This document shows positions 30,331 through 39,269 of a stretch of 64,000 bases of DNA, piece by piece. Every line of letters begins with the position of its first letter. Position 1 is the stretch's first letter. The DNA is taken from the NCBI RefSeq assembly GCF_000153105.1, contig NZ_CH672376.1, positions 1,128,817 to 1,192,816 on the forward strand, written 5' to 3'. This DNA is from Blastopirellula marina DSM 3645 (GTDB lineage: Bacteria; Planctomycetota; Planctomycetia; Pirellulales; Pirellulaceae). Under the pieces are notes generated by a model. The model searched no databases. It worked only from the letters and a program-made list of their open reading frames with translations, and was not told the origin of the DNA. Both the position numbers and the translations under genes were made by a program.

Positions 30331-30366
30331 AAAACGCCTGCGTCCGAAAGACGCAGGCGTTTTTTG
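30331..30366 (+). terminator. rho-independent terminator of the antitoxin gene
   Basis: A stem AAAACGCCTGCGTC / GACGCAGGCGTTTT with a five-base CGAAA-type loop is followed by a T-run. It begins directly after the stop codon. Confidence 0.93.
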
Positions 30367-30376
30367 TTCGCTTCGT

Positions 30377-30447
30377 TTGTCATTCCAGCGACTACTGCGG
30401 CAGCTTGCCAAACGCCGCAGTCATCTTCTGCACGGATTGATAGCCGC
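30377..30447. repeat. 71-bp direct repeat, copy 2
   Basis: The second copy of the 29867 repeat, in the same orientation. This copy is continuous with more of the thioredoxin-like fragment, so it is probably the source and copy 1 the duplicate. Confidence 0.88.
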
Positions 30448-30535
30448 GAAACCGCGAGAGCTCTTAGCCTTCAGCATCGAGGAAGATGCCGGCGGGGTAG
30501 CCGGCGACCTTGTGCCGTTCGGCGAGCTTAGCGCC
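30392..30535 (-). pseudogene. thioredoxin-like protein fragment with internal stop
   Basis: Read on the minus strand, 48 codons give KLAERHKVAGYPAGIFLDAEG, a TAA stop, then ELSRFRGYQSVQKMTAAFGK and a final stop. This is the second half of a thioredoxin-fold domain: the cis-Pro region GYPAGIFLD, then the last strand and helix. The N-terminal half with the CxxC site is absent, and a stop precedes the fragment. It is a dead gene remnant. Confidence 0.7.
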
Positions 30536-31546
30536 TCAGCAGGCGCCATCTAGTTACGAAAGCAAATCGGCCCGTCTTCTCTAGAGACCGGCCGGCCCAC
30601 CCCACAGCTTCAACATGGCGGTCGGTTCGGCGATACTGCTGATCTTGCTTGATTGCGGATCTGTATTGTGTCCCAGAGTGCGCGAGCTGCGCACGGGTGG
30701 CCATGAATGCGGCAACACAGGCGACGTAGATCTCACGCACCAACATCACCACGGAATCCGTGATAAGGTCGCCGCCCGGCCGCCGATCAGAGCCCGTTTT
30801 GTCGCTTGCCAAAACGCACGGAATTGTGGTCGATTTCAGATCGCTGGTAGGACCGTCTTGCGCGGCTTCTCTTTGAAAATTCATCGTACCGATTGGTGAC
30901 GATCGGCCCGAATCTGGCCAGGCGTGCGTTGGGGAAATGCCAGATGATCTCTCGGGTACGTTGGGGATTGGGAGGGCGAATTTTTTCAGCGGTCCGGTCC
31001 TCTCTGCGGGGATCGATCTGGAAATTGCCCAAATTCCCATTCGTCGTTTGCGGATGCCGCGGAAAAAACGTCGCGGTCGAGTCCACTCGGCCGCTCAAAA
31101 AAAACGCGCTCGAGTCCAGTCCACATTGTGAAACCAGTCACGAAGTCGTGGCCGATGGCGTTGAGACGTATTTTAAGGCTGAAAAAGAGGGGGCTCTGGC
31201 GTCTTGGCGCGTTCTGCGAACCAGAAAAAAAACGTCGTGGTCGAGTCCACACGGCCCACTCCAAAAAAACGACGCCGAGTCCGGTCCACTCCGCTCGCAC
31301 AAAAAAGTGGAGCGGTCCGGTCCTGTCCGACCGTACTCTCTCGATTTGCGCAATCGGGCTGCGAAGAAAAAAGTAGCGGTCCGGTCCGGTTCGTCCCTCT
31401 TTGCGCTGTTAGCGCAAGCGGGCTGCGAAGCGGGTGGGGTTTTCTCGGCGGCGGGCGAAGCTAGCCTAGTAACGAATGGAGCCAAGTGAATAACGACGGG
31501 GCCGCGGTCGCGTCCTTTTTAAGCCAAGAGACTACGGAACCTACAG
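30536..31546. other. 1-kb non-coding stretch
   Basis: There is no recognisable gene. The longest frames (for example 30893-31489) translate to serine-, arginine- and lysine-rich sequence with no domain pattern. The second half contains the A-tract array described separately, and the rest may be decayed DNA. Confidence 0.5.
31072..31395. repeat. degenerate A-tract/GGTCCGGTCC array
   Basis: Six runs of six to eight A's (near 31073, 31097, 31225, 31263, 31301 and 31366) are each followed within about 10 bases by a GTCGAGTCCA or GGTCCGGTCC-type box. The two best units, starting near 31072 and 31224, share about 64 aligned bases. Spacing is irregular. On the minus strand each unit ends in a T-run after a GC-rich block. 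Confidence 0.6.
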
Positions 31547-32575
31547 ATGAAAAAGCGAGCATTAGGTCGATCGGGGATTGAAGCGTCGGTGATTGCGTTT
31601 GGCGCTTGGGCGATCGGCGGGTGGACCTGGGGCGGCGCGGACGAGAATGAGTCGATTCGTGCGATTCATGCCTTTCTCGACGCTGGCGGCGATTTGATTG
31701 ATACGGCGCCGATTTATGGGTTTGGGGCCAGTGAAGAAGTGGTTGGCAAAGCGATCGCCGATCGCCGCGACAAAGTTGTTTTGGCGACCAAGTGTTCGAT
31801 GCGCTGGGATTTGAGCGACCAGCAAAAGGAGCGAGCCAAGAAGAAGTTCTCGACCACCCAGCAAAATGTCGACTGGACCGGTGAAAAGCAGGAACAAAGT
31901 TTTGACGTCTTTATCTACAGCGGTCGCGATGGGATCCGCGAAGAAGTCGAGCGAAGTTTGAAACGCCTGCAGACCGACGTGATCGATCTTTATCAAACGC
32001 ATTGGCAAGATGACGCGACGCCGATTGAAGAGCGGATGGGCGCACTCGAAGAGTTAAAGCAGGAAGGGAAGATTCGCGCGATCGGCGTTTCGAATGCCAG
32101 CCGCGAGCAGATTGACCAGTATCGTCAGTTTGGACAGGTCGATACCGATCAAGAAAAATACTCGATGCTGGATCGCGGGATGGAGACGGCGAACTTGCCT
32201 AAGTGCGCCGACGAGCAGATCGCTTTTCTCGCTTATAGCCCGCTGGGGCAAGGGTTGCTGACCGGCAAAATCACGCCGGAGCGCGAGTATGACGAAGGCG
32301 ACCAGCGCCGCTTCAAAGATCGTTTCAAGCCGGAGAACGTCCGCAAAGTGCAGGCAATGCTCGAACCGATGCTGCCGATCGCCGAGCGGCATCAAGTGAG
32401 TCTCGCGCAGCTGACGATGGCCTGGACGCTTGCCCAGCCCGGTTGTTCGCATGTGCTGTGCGGCGCGCGAAACCCGCAGCAAGCGATCGACAACGCCGGC
32501 GCCGGCGATGTGGAACTGACCAGCGAAGAGATTGCCGAAATCAGCAGCGCGGTGCAAAGCTATAGCGGCGTCTAG
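31547..32575 (+). CDS. aldo/keto reductase
   Basis: A 342-aa NADPH-dependent oxidoreductase of the AKR superfamily (TIM barrel). The start region LGRSGIEASVIAFGAWAIGG is typical. The catalytic set can be seen: D and Y in DLIDTAPIYGFG, K in VVLATKCS and H in YQTHWQDD. The C-terminal LCGARNPQQAIDNAGA binds cofactor. It resembles the YajO/Gfo-like general oxidoreductases of plants and bacteria; the substrate is unknown. It stands alone after the decayed region. Confidence 0.93.
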   Translation: MKKRALGRSGIEASVIAFGAWAIGGWTWGGADENESIRAIHAFLDAGGDLIDTAPIYGFGASEEVVGKAIADRRDKVVLATKCSMRWDLSDQQKERAKKKFSTTQQNVDWTGEKQEQSFDVFIYSGRDGIREEVERSLKRLQTDVIDLYQTHWQDDATPIEERMGALEELKQEGKIRAIGVSNASREQIDQYRQFGQVDTDQEKYSMLDRGMETANLPKCADEQIAFLAYSPLGQGLLTGKITPEREYDEGDQRRFKDRFKPENVRKVQAMLEPMLPIAERHQVSLAQLTMAWTLAQPGCSHVLCGARNPQQAIDNAGAGDVELTSEEIAEISSAVQSYSGV

Positions 32576-32859
32576 GCAGAAGTTTTTAGAACTTGTCGAT
32601 CTATTGTGGCGGACTGCTTGGCGAGGGAATGAAGACTCGATCGCAAATGGTGGGGAAAAACGAGGAGTTGAGCGAAGCGTTTCACACTTTCATGCTGCGG
32701 TATTCCGTCTTCATGATTCGTTAACTTGATGTTCTCAGAGGCGCCAAGTAGACTCCGGACAGCTTGTGCAACGAACCTGCCGACAGGGGTCGCTAGGTTC
32801 GGCTCAACGCGTGCCGCTTGCTCTGTATTGCCCGCCTATTATCTGCCGAGACCATCGCT

Positions 32860-34449
32860 ATGTGCGCTCAACGCATTCATCTCCCTGGCCAAACTTGGAA
32901 CCGTCGTCAAATCTTGGCCTGGGGGGGATCGATGTTGGCCGCATGGCCCACGTTGGAAGGGATCGCGTCGGCCGGCTTTCGCCGCAATGTCACGATCGGC
33001 GATTATCCTTTTGCGTTGGGAGTCGCGTCGGGCGAGCCGGCGCCGGATGGGTTTGTGCTGTGGACGCGCTTGGCGCCCAAGCCGCTGGAAGAGACCGGCG
33101 GCATGCCGAACGAAAATGTCGAACTCCGCTGGACGGTTTGTCATGACGAAGCGATGACGAAAGTCGCCGCGCAAGGCACGGTGATTGCGACGCCTGACAT
33201 GGGGCATTCGGTCCATGTCGAAGTGCCGGGGCTCGATCCAAATCGGTGGTACTTTTATCAGTTTGCGGGCGCGGGCGAGATCAGCCCGAAAGGACGCGCT
33301 CGCACCGCGCCGCAGCCGGACGAGATGCCCAGCAACTTGAAGTTCGCTTTTGCGTCCTGTCAGCACTATGAGTCAGGCTACTTCACCGCCTACGACCATA
33401 TGGCCCGAGAAGGTTTTGATCTGGTCGCTCATCTGGGCGACTATATCTACGAGCGGGAAGGGAAAGGGGGCAAGTTGCGGACGCATGCCGGGCCCCACTT
33501 GGATCAGTTGGTCGACTACCGCGTGCGGCATGCTCAATATAAGACCGATCCGCATCTGCAAGCGGCGCATGCGATGTGCCCTTGGCTGGTGACTTGGGAC
33601 GATCACGAATTTGAGAACAACTACGCCAACGAGATTTCGGAGCACCCCGGTTCGGACCGCGCGAAAGCGGACGCTTACATGCAGCGGCGAGCCAACGCGT
33701 TCAAAGCGTACTACGAAAACATGCCGCTGCGCACGGCCCAGATGCCGACTGGGCCCGACATGCAGTTGTATCGCAGCGTGAAGCATGGCCGGTTGGTCGA
33801 CTTTGACGTATTGGATACGCGGCAATACCGGACCGATCAACCGTGCGGCGATGGTCGCAAGGCGCCGTGCAACGAAGTCTATCATCCCGAAGCGACGATT
33901 TTGGGCCCCAAGCAGGAAGCATGGCTCGCCGACGAGATCACCCATTCGGACAGCGTCTGGAACGTGCTCGCCCAGCAGGTGATGATGGGGCGCGTCGATC
34001 GCGATTCGAGTGACGCGGTTGGCTATTCGATGGATCAGTGGCCCGGCTACGAGGTCAACCGGCAGCGGATGTTGAACTTCTTCGCACAGCATCCCGAGAA
34101 GAACCCAGTGGTGCTGACCGGCGACATTCACTGCAACTGGGCGAACGACTTGCAGGTCAACAGCGAAGAGGTCGATTCGCCGGCGGTCGCGGTCGAATTT
34201 GTCGGCACGTCGATCAGCTCTGGCGGAGATGGGTCGGAAGAACGAAAAGATACGCCGCTCGTTATGGCGCAAAACCCATTCGTCAAATTCAACAACTACG
34301 AACGGGGCTATGTCGCTTGCGAGATCACGCCGCAGACGTGGACCACGCACTATCGCACGGTGCCGTTCGTCAGCAAGCCGAACGCACCGCTGAACACGCG
34401 CGCCAGCTTTGTGGTGGAAGCCGGCAAGCCGGGGTTGAATCGAGCGTAA
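32860..34449 (+). CDS. phoD: PhoD-family alkaline phosphatase/phosphodiesterase
   Basis: A 529-aa exported metallophosphoesterase. From ATG at 32860 it has a Tat-type signal (NRRQILAWGGSMLAAW). The N-terminal beta domain begins FALGVASGEPAPDGFVLWTR. The catalytic domain contains FASCQHYESG, LVAHLGDYIYE, TWDDHEFENNYAN and VLTGDIHCNW, the metal-binding blocks of PhoD. It would release phosphate from phosphomono- or diesters outside the cytosol. I did not find a Pho box upstream. Its end lies 30 bp before copy B of the inverted-repeat element. Confidence 0.93.
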   Translation: MCAQRIHLPGQTWNRRQILAWGGSMLAAWPTLEGIASAGFRRNVTIGDYPFALGVASGEPAPDGFVLWTRLAPKPLEETGGMPNENVELRWTVCHDEAMTKVAAQGTVIATPDMGHSVHVEVPGLDPNRWYFYQFAGAGEISPKGRARTAPQPDEMPSNLKFAFASCQHYESGYFTAYDHMAREGFDLVAHLGDYIYEREGKGGKLRTHAGPHLDQLVDYRVRHAQYKTDPHLQAAHAMCPWLVTWDDHEFENNYANEISEHPGSDRAKADAYMQRRANAFKAYYENMPLRTAQMPTGPDMQLYRSVKHGRLVDFDVLDTRQYRTDQPCGDGRKAPCNEVYHPEATILGPKQEAWLADEITHSDSVWNVLAQQVMMGRVDRDSSDAVGYSMDQWPGYEVNRQRMLNFFAQHPEKNPVVLTGDIHCNWANDLQVNSEEVDSPAVAVEFVGTSISSGGDGSEERKDTPLVMAQNPFVKFNNYERGYVACEITPQTWTTHYRTVPFVSKPNAPLNTRASFVVEAGKPGLNRA

Positions 34450-34479
34450 GACAGAAGTTTTGCTGCGGCGTGATTCCGA

Positions 34480-34664
34480 TGGTTGGCCGCGATAGCTCCG
34501 CTATCGGAGCGGCGCAGCCGTAGGAGGCATTTGTTCCCCGCAAGCAGTTCAGGGACTTTTCGCCATTTTAAACGGTGCAGCGACCACCGTAGTAAGTCCG
34601 AACGCGGTCCGATGCCTCTTGCCGACTTCGTCGGCCCAGATAGCGGAGCTATCCGGGCCAACCA
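34480..34664. repeat. 185-bp dispersed element with inverted termini (copy B)
   Basis: It has the same length and order as copy A at 23440 and about 85-90% identity by eye. The termini pair imperfectly here. In the second arm block, GGAGGCAT faces ATGCCTC where copy A has GGAAGCAT facing ATGCTTC, a paired A-T to G-C change. It lies between the convergent phoD and NHL genes. Confidence 0.9.
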
Positions 34665-34712
34665 GGCGTGGCTTGGCAATATAGCGCAACTTCAAACAGC
34701 AGAGGGTTGGCT

Positions 34713-35777
34713 TTAGCCCACCTTCTTCAAGAATGAAACGCGACCCCCTTCGACCCATTCGGTCACATAGATGTCGCCATCTTTGTCAAAGCACGCGTCA
34801 TGCGGATGCACAAACTTGCCGTCGAGCCAGCGATCGCGTTGCTTGCGCATTTTCATACCGTCCCCCAGGACGGCGGCGCGCCACTGGGGGTCGTCCCCTA
34901 GGTGCGTGATGACTTGATTGTCTTTGTCGAGCAGCGTGAGCCGAGCATGCAGGTCAGGGACTAGCATTACTTCGCCTTGGATGTCGATATCGGCAGGAAA
35001 GAGGAGGTCATTCACAAAGCCGAGATGTTCGCCGGTGGGCGAGAAGTATTGCAGGCGTGCGTTGGCTCGATCGGCGACCGCCAGCGCCGGCGTGCGGCCA
35101 GGTCGATTGTCGAACCACATGCCGTGCGGCGTGCGCAGCTTGCCAGGCTCGGTTCCTGCGCCGCCCCAGGTGCGGACCCAGTTGGCGTCTTTGTCATACT
35201 GATGAATGTAGTGCGAACCGTAACCGTCGCCGATGTAGAAGCCGCCGTCAGGCGCGAACGCAACATTGGTTGGCCGATAACCGGAAGCGTCTTTATAGAC
35301 GCCGGGCTCTTGCGGGAAGTCCTTCTTCCAGACGACATCGCCCAGCAGGTCGGTTTTGATCACTTGGCGATTTTTTACATCGGATAGATAGAGAAACTCT
35401 TGGCCAGCTTCATTGCGAATATCGATTCCGTGTCCGCCGCCGTGATACTGTTTACCGAAGGAGCGAACCGCTTTGCCGGTCGGATCAAACACGACGATCG
35501 CGTCCATCGGCTGACTGCCGCCGTGCTGATGTTTGATGTAGATCAGGCCGGCTTGATCGATGCAAACGCCATGCGTCGCGCCCCACTCGACCGACTTGGG
35601 CAACTCGCCCCAGTAATGGTGACATTCATAGGTGTGCTCACCGGCGCCCACCGTTTTCGCTTTGCCGCCTGACTTGTTGTCGGCATGCAGCAGCAGCGGC
35701 GAAGCGACAGCCGCGGCTGCCGCAACGGAGGTTTGCAGGAAGCGGCGACGGGTCGACTGCGGTTGCGATGCAGGCAT
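34713..35777 (-). CDS. Tat-exported NHL-repeat (beta-propeller) protein
   Basis: A 354-aa protein with a twin-arginine signal (STRRRFLQTSVAAAAAVASP). NHL-like propeller repeats follow (GQEFLYLSDVKNRQVIKTD; FAPDGGFYIGDGYGSHYIHQ; KDGDIYVTEWVEGGRV). This pattern is common in planctomycete exported proteins related to peptidylglycine-lyase-like or SMP-30-like propellers. Enzymatic activity cannot be predicted; a binding or lyase role is possible. It converges on phoD across the repeat. Confidence 0.87.
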   Translation of the reverse strand: MPASQPQSTRRRFLQTSVAAAAAVASPLLLHADNKSGGKAKTVGAGEHTYECHHYWGELPKSVEWGATHGVCIDQAGLIYIKHQHGGSQPMDAIVVFDPTGKAVRSFGKQYHGGGHGIDIRNEAGQEFLYLSDVKNRQVIKTDLLGDVVWKKDFPQEPGVYKDASGYRPTNVAFAPDGGFYIGDGYGSHYIHQYDKDANWVRTWGGAGTEPGKLRTPHGMWFDNRPGRTPALAVADRANARLQYFSPTGEHLGFVNDLLFPADIDIQGEVMLVPDLHARLTLLDKDNQVITHLGDDPQWRAAVLGDGMKMRKQRDRWLDGKFVHPHDACFDKDGDIYVTEWVEGGRVSFLKKVG

Positions 35778-35921
35778 AGAGGGGCTCCTGAGGCGCGAAA
35801 TAGAATCGGGGGCGGAAGAGGAGGAAGCCGCTATTCTATCGGCGCAATCAAGAGATATCCATTTTAAATGTCAATTTAACGGGGGCTAAAGGCGCAGTGC
35901 TGCTATCGGGATTGCGGGCGA

Positions 35922-37001
35922 TTAGTCCGGCTTTTGGTTCTTTGTTTCTTGCGGCCGCAGCCAGCCTTTGCGGCCGAAGAAGACCAGCATGCCGACCGCT
36001 AGGGTGATCGCCAGCGACCAAAACATGGCATAACCAAACTTCCAGTGCAGGATCGGCATGTCGTCAAAGTTCATCCCGTAGACGCCTGCCAGAAAGGACA
36101 TGGGGATGAAGATGGTCGAGACGATCGTCAGCACGCGCATCACTTCGTTGGTGCGATTGGCCATCGACGAGAGGTAGGTGTTGAGCATGCCGCTGATCAT
36201 GTCGCGGTACATTTCGATCACTTCCGTCGTTTGTACGCAGTGGTCGTAGGTATCGCGGAGGTAAAGCCGGACTTCTTCGCTGACCAGAGCGTTGGTTTCC
36301 CAGACCATCGAATGGAGGGCTTCACGCTGCGGCCAGAGGGCTCTGCGCAAGTTGAGCAGGCGATTCTTCATGAATTGAATCTTTTGCAAAATCGCGGTCG
36401 TGGGGGCCATAACCGCTTCTTCTTCCATCTCTTCCAAGCGTTCGCCGATGACTTCTAGCGCCGGGTAGTAGTGGTCGATCACCGAATCAGCGATCGCGTA
36501 GGCCAAGTAGTCGGCGCGTTTTTCCTTAAAACGTCGATGCCCCGCGGTAATCCGCTTGCGGATCGGATCAAAGACGTCTCCATAACATTCTTGAAAGGTA
36601 AGTACGTAGTCTTCCCCCAGGACCACTCCAATCTGCTCGACGGTGATTTCGGCGTTCTCGTCGACCCGGACCATCCGCAAGACGATCAGCAAGTTGTCGT
36701 CGTGCAGTTCGACCTTGGCCCGCTGCGGCACGTTCACCACATCCTCGAGCAAAAGCGGGTGCAGCCCATAAATCTCGCCTAGTTCGATCAACAGACGTTC
36801 GTCGCCGAAGCCTTGGATGTCGACCCACGACACTCCCGCCGCGGGAGCGGCTTCCAATTGATCAAGATCGGTGATTGTCCGGTCGCTTTTCAGGCCGTCG
36901 ATCGAATAGAGAATCTGGCGGACCCGCGGGGTTGGAGCATCGGCGGGAATGACCAGCGTTCCGGGGGCGGCGCCGACTTGGGGATGACGTTTATGGAACA
37001 T
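35922..37001 (-). CDS. corA: CorA-type magnesium/cobalt transporter
   Basis: A 359-aa inner-membrane channel. The cytosolic N-terminal funnel (WVDIQGFGDERLLIELGEIY, then PLLLEDVVN) leads to the long helix and two C-terminal membrane helices, with the selectivity motif YGMNF in FLAGVYGMNFDDMPILHW. I chose ATG at 37001 (MFHKRHPQVG); an in-frame TTG 60 bases earlier is unlikely, although neither start has a strong ribosome site. It takes up Mg2+ (and Co2+/Ni2+) in characterised members. It is divergent from the RimK-like gene. Confidence 0.93.
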   Translation of the reverse strand: MFHKRHPQVGAAPGTLVIPADAPTPRVRQILYSIDGLKSDRTITDLDQLEAAPAAGVSWVDIQGFGDERLLIELGEIYGLHPLLLEDVVNVPQRAKVELHDDNLLIVLRMVRVDENAEITVEQIGVVLGEDYVLTFQECYGDVFDPIRKRITAGHRRFKEKRADYLAYAIADSVIDHYYPALEVIGERLEEMEEEAVMAPTTAILQKIQFMKNRLLNLRRALWPQREALHSMVWETNALVSEEVRLYLRDTYDHCVQTTEVIEMYRDMISGMLNTYLSSMANRTNEVMRVLTIVSTIFIPMSFLAGVYGMNFDDMPILHWKFGYAMFWSLAITLAVGMLVFFGRKGWLRPQETKNQKPD

Positions 37002-37212
37002 GCGGTTAGTTTCAAGGCTCCCGCTGCGGTCGTAGACGCCGCATTGGCAAGTTATAGGCAATTGATAAGATGAACGGCCGATCGTTACACGGGACGGCGG
37101 AATTTTCTAGGCGAATATCAAGACGAACCGCCTAAATCGCCGAATTCCCGACCTAGACTGGCGGCGTCATGCATACTGATCCAATACCCCCGCGTTTGAG
37201 CAGATTTTGTCG

Positions 37213-38115
37213 ATGGACATCGTAATTCTCTCTCGGAAGGCCTCTTTGTATTCGACTCGTCGCCTCCGCGAAGCGGCGGTTGCGCGAGGCCACGAAGTCC
37301 GTGTCGTCGATTACCTGCGCTGCTACATGGACATTACGTCCCATCGTCCCCGAGTGTTATACCAGGGGGAAGAACTGCATCCTGACGCGATCATCCCGCG
37401 TATCGGCGCTAGCTACACATTCTACGGCACCGCCGTGGTGCGGCAGTTCGAGATGATGGGGGTGTTTACCGTCAACGAGTCGCAGGCGATCAATCGCTCG
37501 CGCGACAAACTGCGTTCAACCCAGCTGCTAGCACGGGACGGGGTCGGCTTGCCGGTGACCGGATTCGCCCATTCAACTAAAGATATCGACGGACTGATCG
37601 CGATCGCCGGCGGCGCTCCCTGCGTGGTCAAGTTGGTGGAAGGGACCCAAGGGGTCGGCGTCATCCTGGCCGAAACGAAGAAAGCGGCCCAAGCCGTTAT
37701 CGAAGCGTTTCGCGGACTCGATGCGAACATCCTGGTTCAAGAATTCATCAAAGAGGCCGGCGGCAGCGACATTCGCTGTATCGTGGTCGGCAGTCGGGTG
37801 ATTGCCTCGATGAAGCGGCAGGCCGCGCCGGGTGAGTTTCGCTCGAATCTGCATCGCGGCGGTTACGCCGAAAAGATCAAAATCACGCCGGAAGAGCGCA
37901 CGACCGCCAAGCGAGCCGCCAAAACGATGGGGCTGAACGTGGCCGGCGTCGACATCCTGCGATCGAATCATGGTCCGGTCGTGATGGAAGTCAACTCTTC
38001 GCCGGGCCTAGAAGGAATTGAAGGGGCGACGTCAGTCGACGTAGCGGGCAGAGTGATCGACTTTATCGACGCGCATGCCAAGCCGGGACGCCAGAGAGAC
38101 AAAGGGAAAGGATAA
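37213..38115 (+). CDS. rimK: RimK-type ATP-grasp glutamate ligase
   Basis: A 300-aa ATP-grasp enzyme. It begins [18 protein letters not shown], carries the central [17 protein letters not shown] and [16 protein letters not shown], and ends with [18 protein letters not shown], the Mg-ATP motif of RimK. E. coli RimK adds glutamates to the C-terminus of ribosomal protein S6. The start is ATG at 37213; the TTG six bases earlier is weaker. It is followed at 37 bp by an AstE-like hydrolase, probably in one operon, suggesting a ligase with a matching cleavage enzyme. The in vivo target here is unproven. Confidence 0.9.
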   Translation: MDIVILSRKASLYSTRRLREAAVARGHEVRVVDYLRCYMDITSHRPRVLYQGEELHPDAIIPRIGASYTFYGTAVVRQFEMMGVFTVNESQAINRSRDKLRSTQLLARDGVGLPVTGFAHSTKDIDGLIAIAGGAPCVVKLVEGTQGVGVILAETKKAAQAVIEAFRGLDANILVQEFIKEAGGSDIRCIVVGSRVIASMKRQAAPGEFRSNLHRGGYAEKIKITPEERTTAKRAAKTMGLNVAGVDILRSNHGPVVMEVNSSPGLEGIEGATSVDVAGRVIDFIDAHAKPGRQRDKGKG

Positions 38116-38152
38116 GACGCCGCACTCGATACGCGACGTCTAAGAATCGCCA

Positions 38153-39247
38153 ATGACGGCCAGCGAAGACGAAACTCCTCTGCGGATCAAACGACCGATC
38201 GATGATTGGAACGGCGTCATTATTGAGCCGGGCCAAGTGCGCGACGTGCAGGTCGCCATCGGCGAAAGCTATAGCGGCGTCGACGTCTTGATCCCGGTGC
38301 AAGTCCGCCGCGCCGTCGAAGATGGCCCGGTCATCTTTGTGACCGCCGCATTGCATGGCGACGAGATCAACGGGACCGGCGCGATCCGTTCGCTGATCAT
38401 GGATGATAATCTGCGTCTCAAGCGAGGCGCATTGGTCCTGGCGCCGGTGCTGAATATTTTGGGGTTTGATCGCCATAGCCGCTATCTGCCTGATCGCCGC
38501 GATTTGAACCGCAGCTTTCCCGGCTCGCGCAACGGCAGTCTGGCCAGCCGCATGGCGCGACGCATCTTTGACGAGATCGTCGCGCGTTGCGACTACGGAA
38601 TTGATCTGCACACGGCGGCGATTCGCCGGACCAACTTTCCGAATGTCCGCGTCGATTGGAAAAACCCAGAGGCCCGTATGTTGGCCGAAGCGTTCGGCAG
38701 CGAGTTGATCGTCGCCGGCAAAGGCCCGGTTGGCGCTTTTCGCCGCTCGGCCTGCAGTTCCGGTTGCGCCACAATCATCCTTGAAGCAGGCGAAACCTCG
38801 AAGGTCGAGCCGTCGATCGTCAGTTGGGAGCTGCGTGGGATCCGCAATGTGCTGGTCAAGCTGGGGATGCTTTCTGGCCAGCAAGTTCCCTCGTCACGCA
38901 AGCTGGTGATCGATAAGACGCGATGGGTTCGGGCCGATCGCGGCGGCTTTTTGCAGTTTCACGCTTCGCCGGGAGACGTGGTCAAGAAAGGGCAGTTGCT
39001 CGCGACCAATACCGGGCTTTTGGGGCAGCAGCGGAACCAGGTCTTCGCTCCGTTTGACGCGGTGGTTATCGGCACGACGACGTTACCGGCGGTTAGTCCC
39101 GGCGAGCCGATCTGTCATCTTGGCTATTTGGTAGATGATGCTCAAACGGTGCGTGAGCAATTGAACGAAGATGAGATGTATGGGACGGTCGCCGACCATC
39201 TGGCGACCAATCTGCTGATTGATCGCCCGAACGACACAGGCGGTTAG
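38153..39247 (+). CDS. succinylglutamate desuccinylase/aspartoacylase family hydrolase
   Basis: A 364-aa zinc-dependent M14-like hydrolase. The metal site is H68-GDE71 in ALHGDEINGTGAIRSL, with the second His in YGIDLHTAA and the glutamate in TIILEAGETSKVE. The C-terminal HASPGDVVKKGQLLATNTG is biotinyl-lipoyl-like, as in other members. It would remove an acyl group or cleave an amide next to an acidic residue. Linkage to RimK suggests it trims or recycles glutamyl modifications, but this is inference. It ends at a perfect 8-bp hairpin shared with the convergent gene. Confidence 0.88.
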   Translation: MTASEDETPLRIKRPIDDWNGVIIEPGQVRDVQVAIGESYSGVDVLIPVQVRRAVEDGPVIFVTAALHGDEINGTGAIRSLIMDDNLRLKRGALVLAPVLNILGFDRHSRYLPDRRDLNRSFPGSRNGSLASRMARRIFDEIVARCDYGIDLHTAAIRRTNFPNVRVDWKNPEARMLAEAFGSELIVAGKGPVGAFRRSACSSGCATIILEAGETSKVEPSIVSWELRGIRNVLVKLGMLSGQQVPSSRKLVIDKTRWVRADRGGFLQFHASPGDVVKKGQLLATNTGLLGQQRNQVFAPFDAVVIGTTTLPAVSPGEPICHLGYLVDDAQTVREQLNEDEMYGTVADHLATNLLIDRPNDTGG

Positions 39248-39269
39248 CACCGCCGAGAGGGGACGAAGT

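Noticed and set aside
30893-31489. 198-aa ORF over the A-tract array
   Set aside because: The K/R/S-rich repeats follow from the DNA array (AAAAAA gives KK, GTCCGG gives SG). No domain or start signal is seen.
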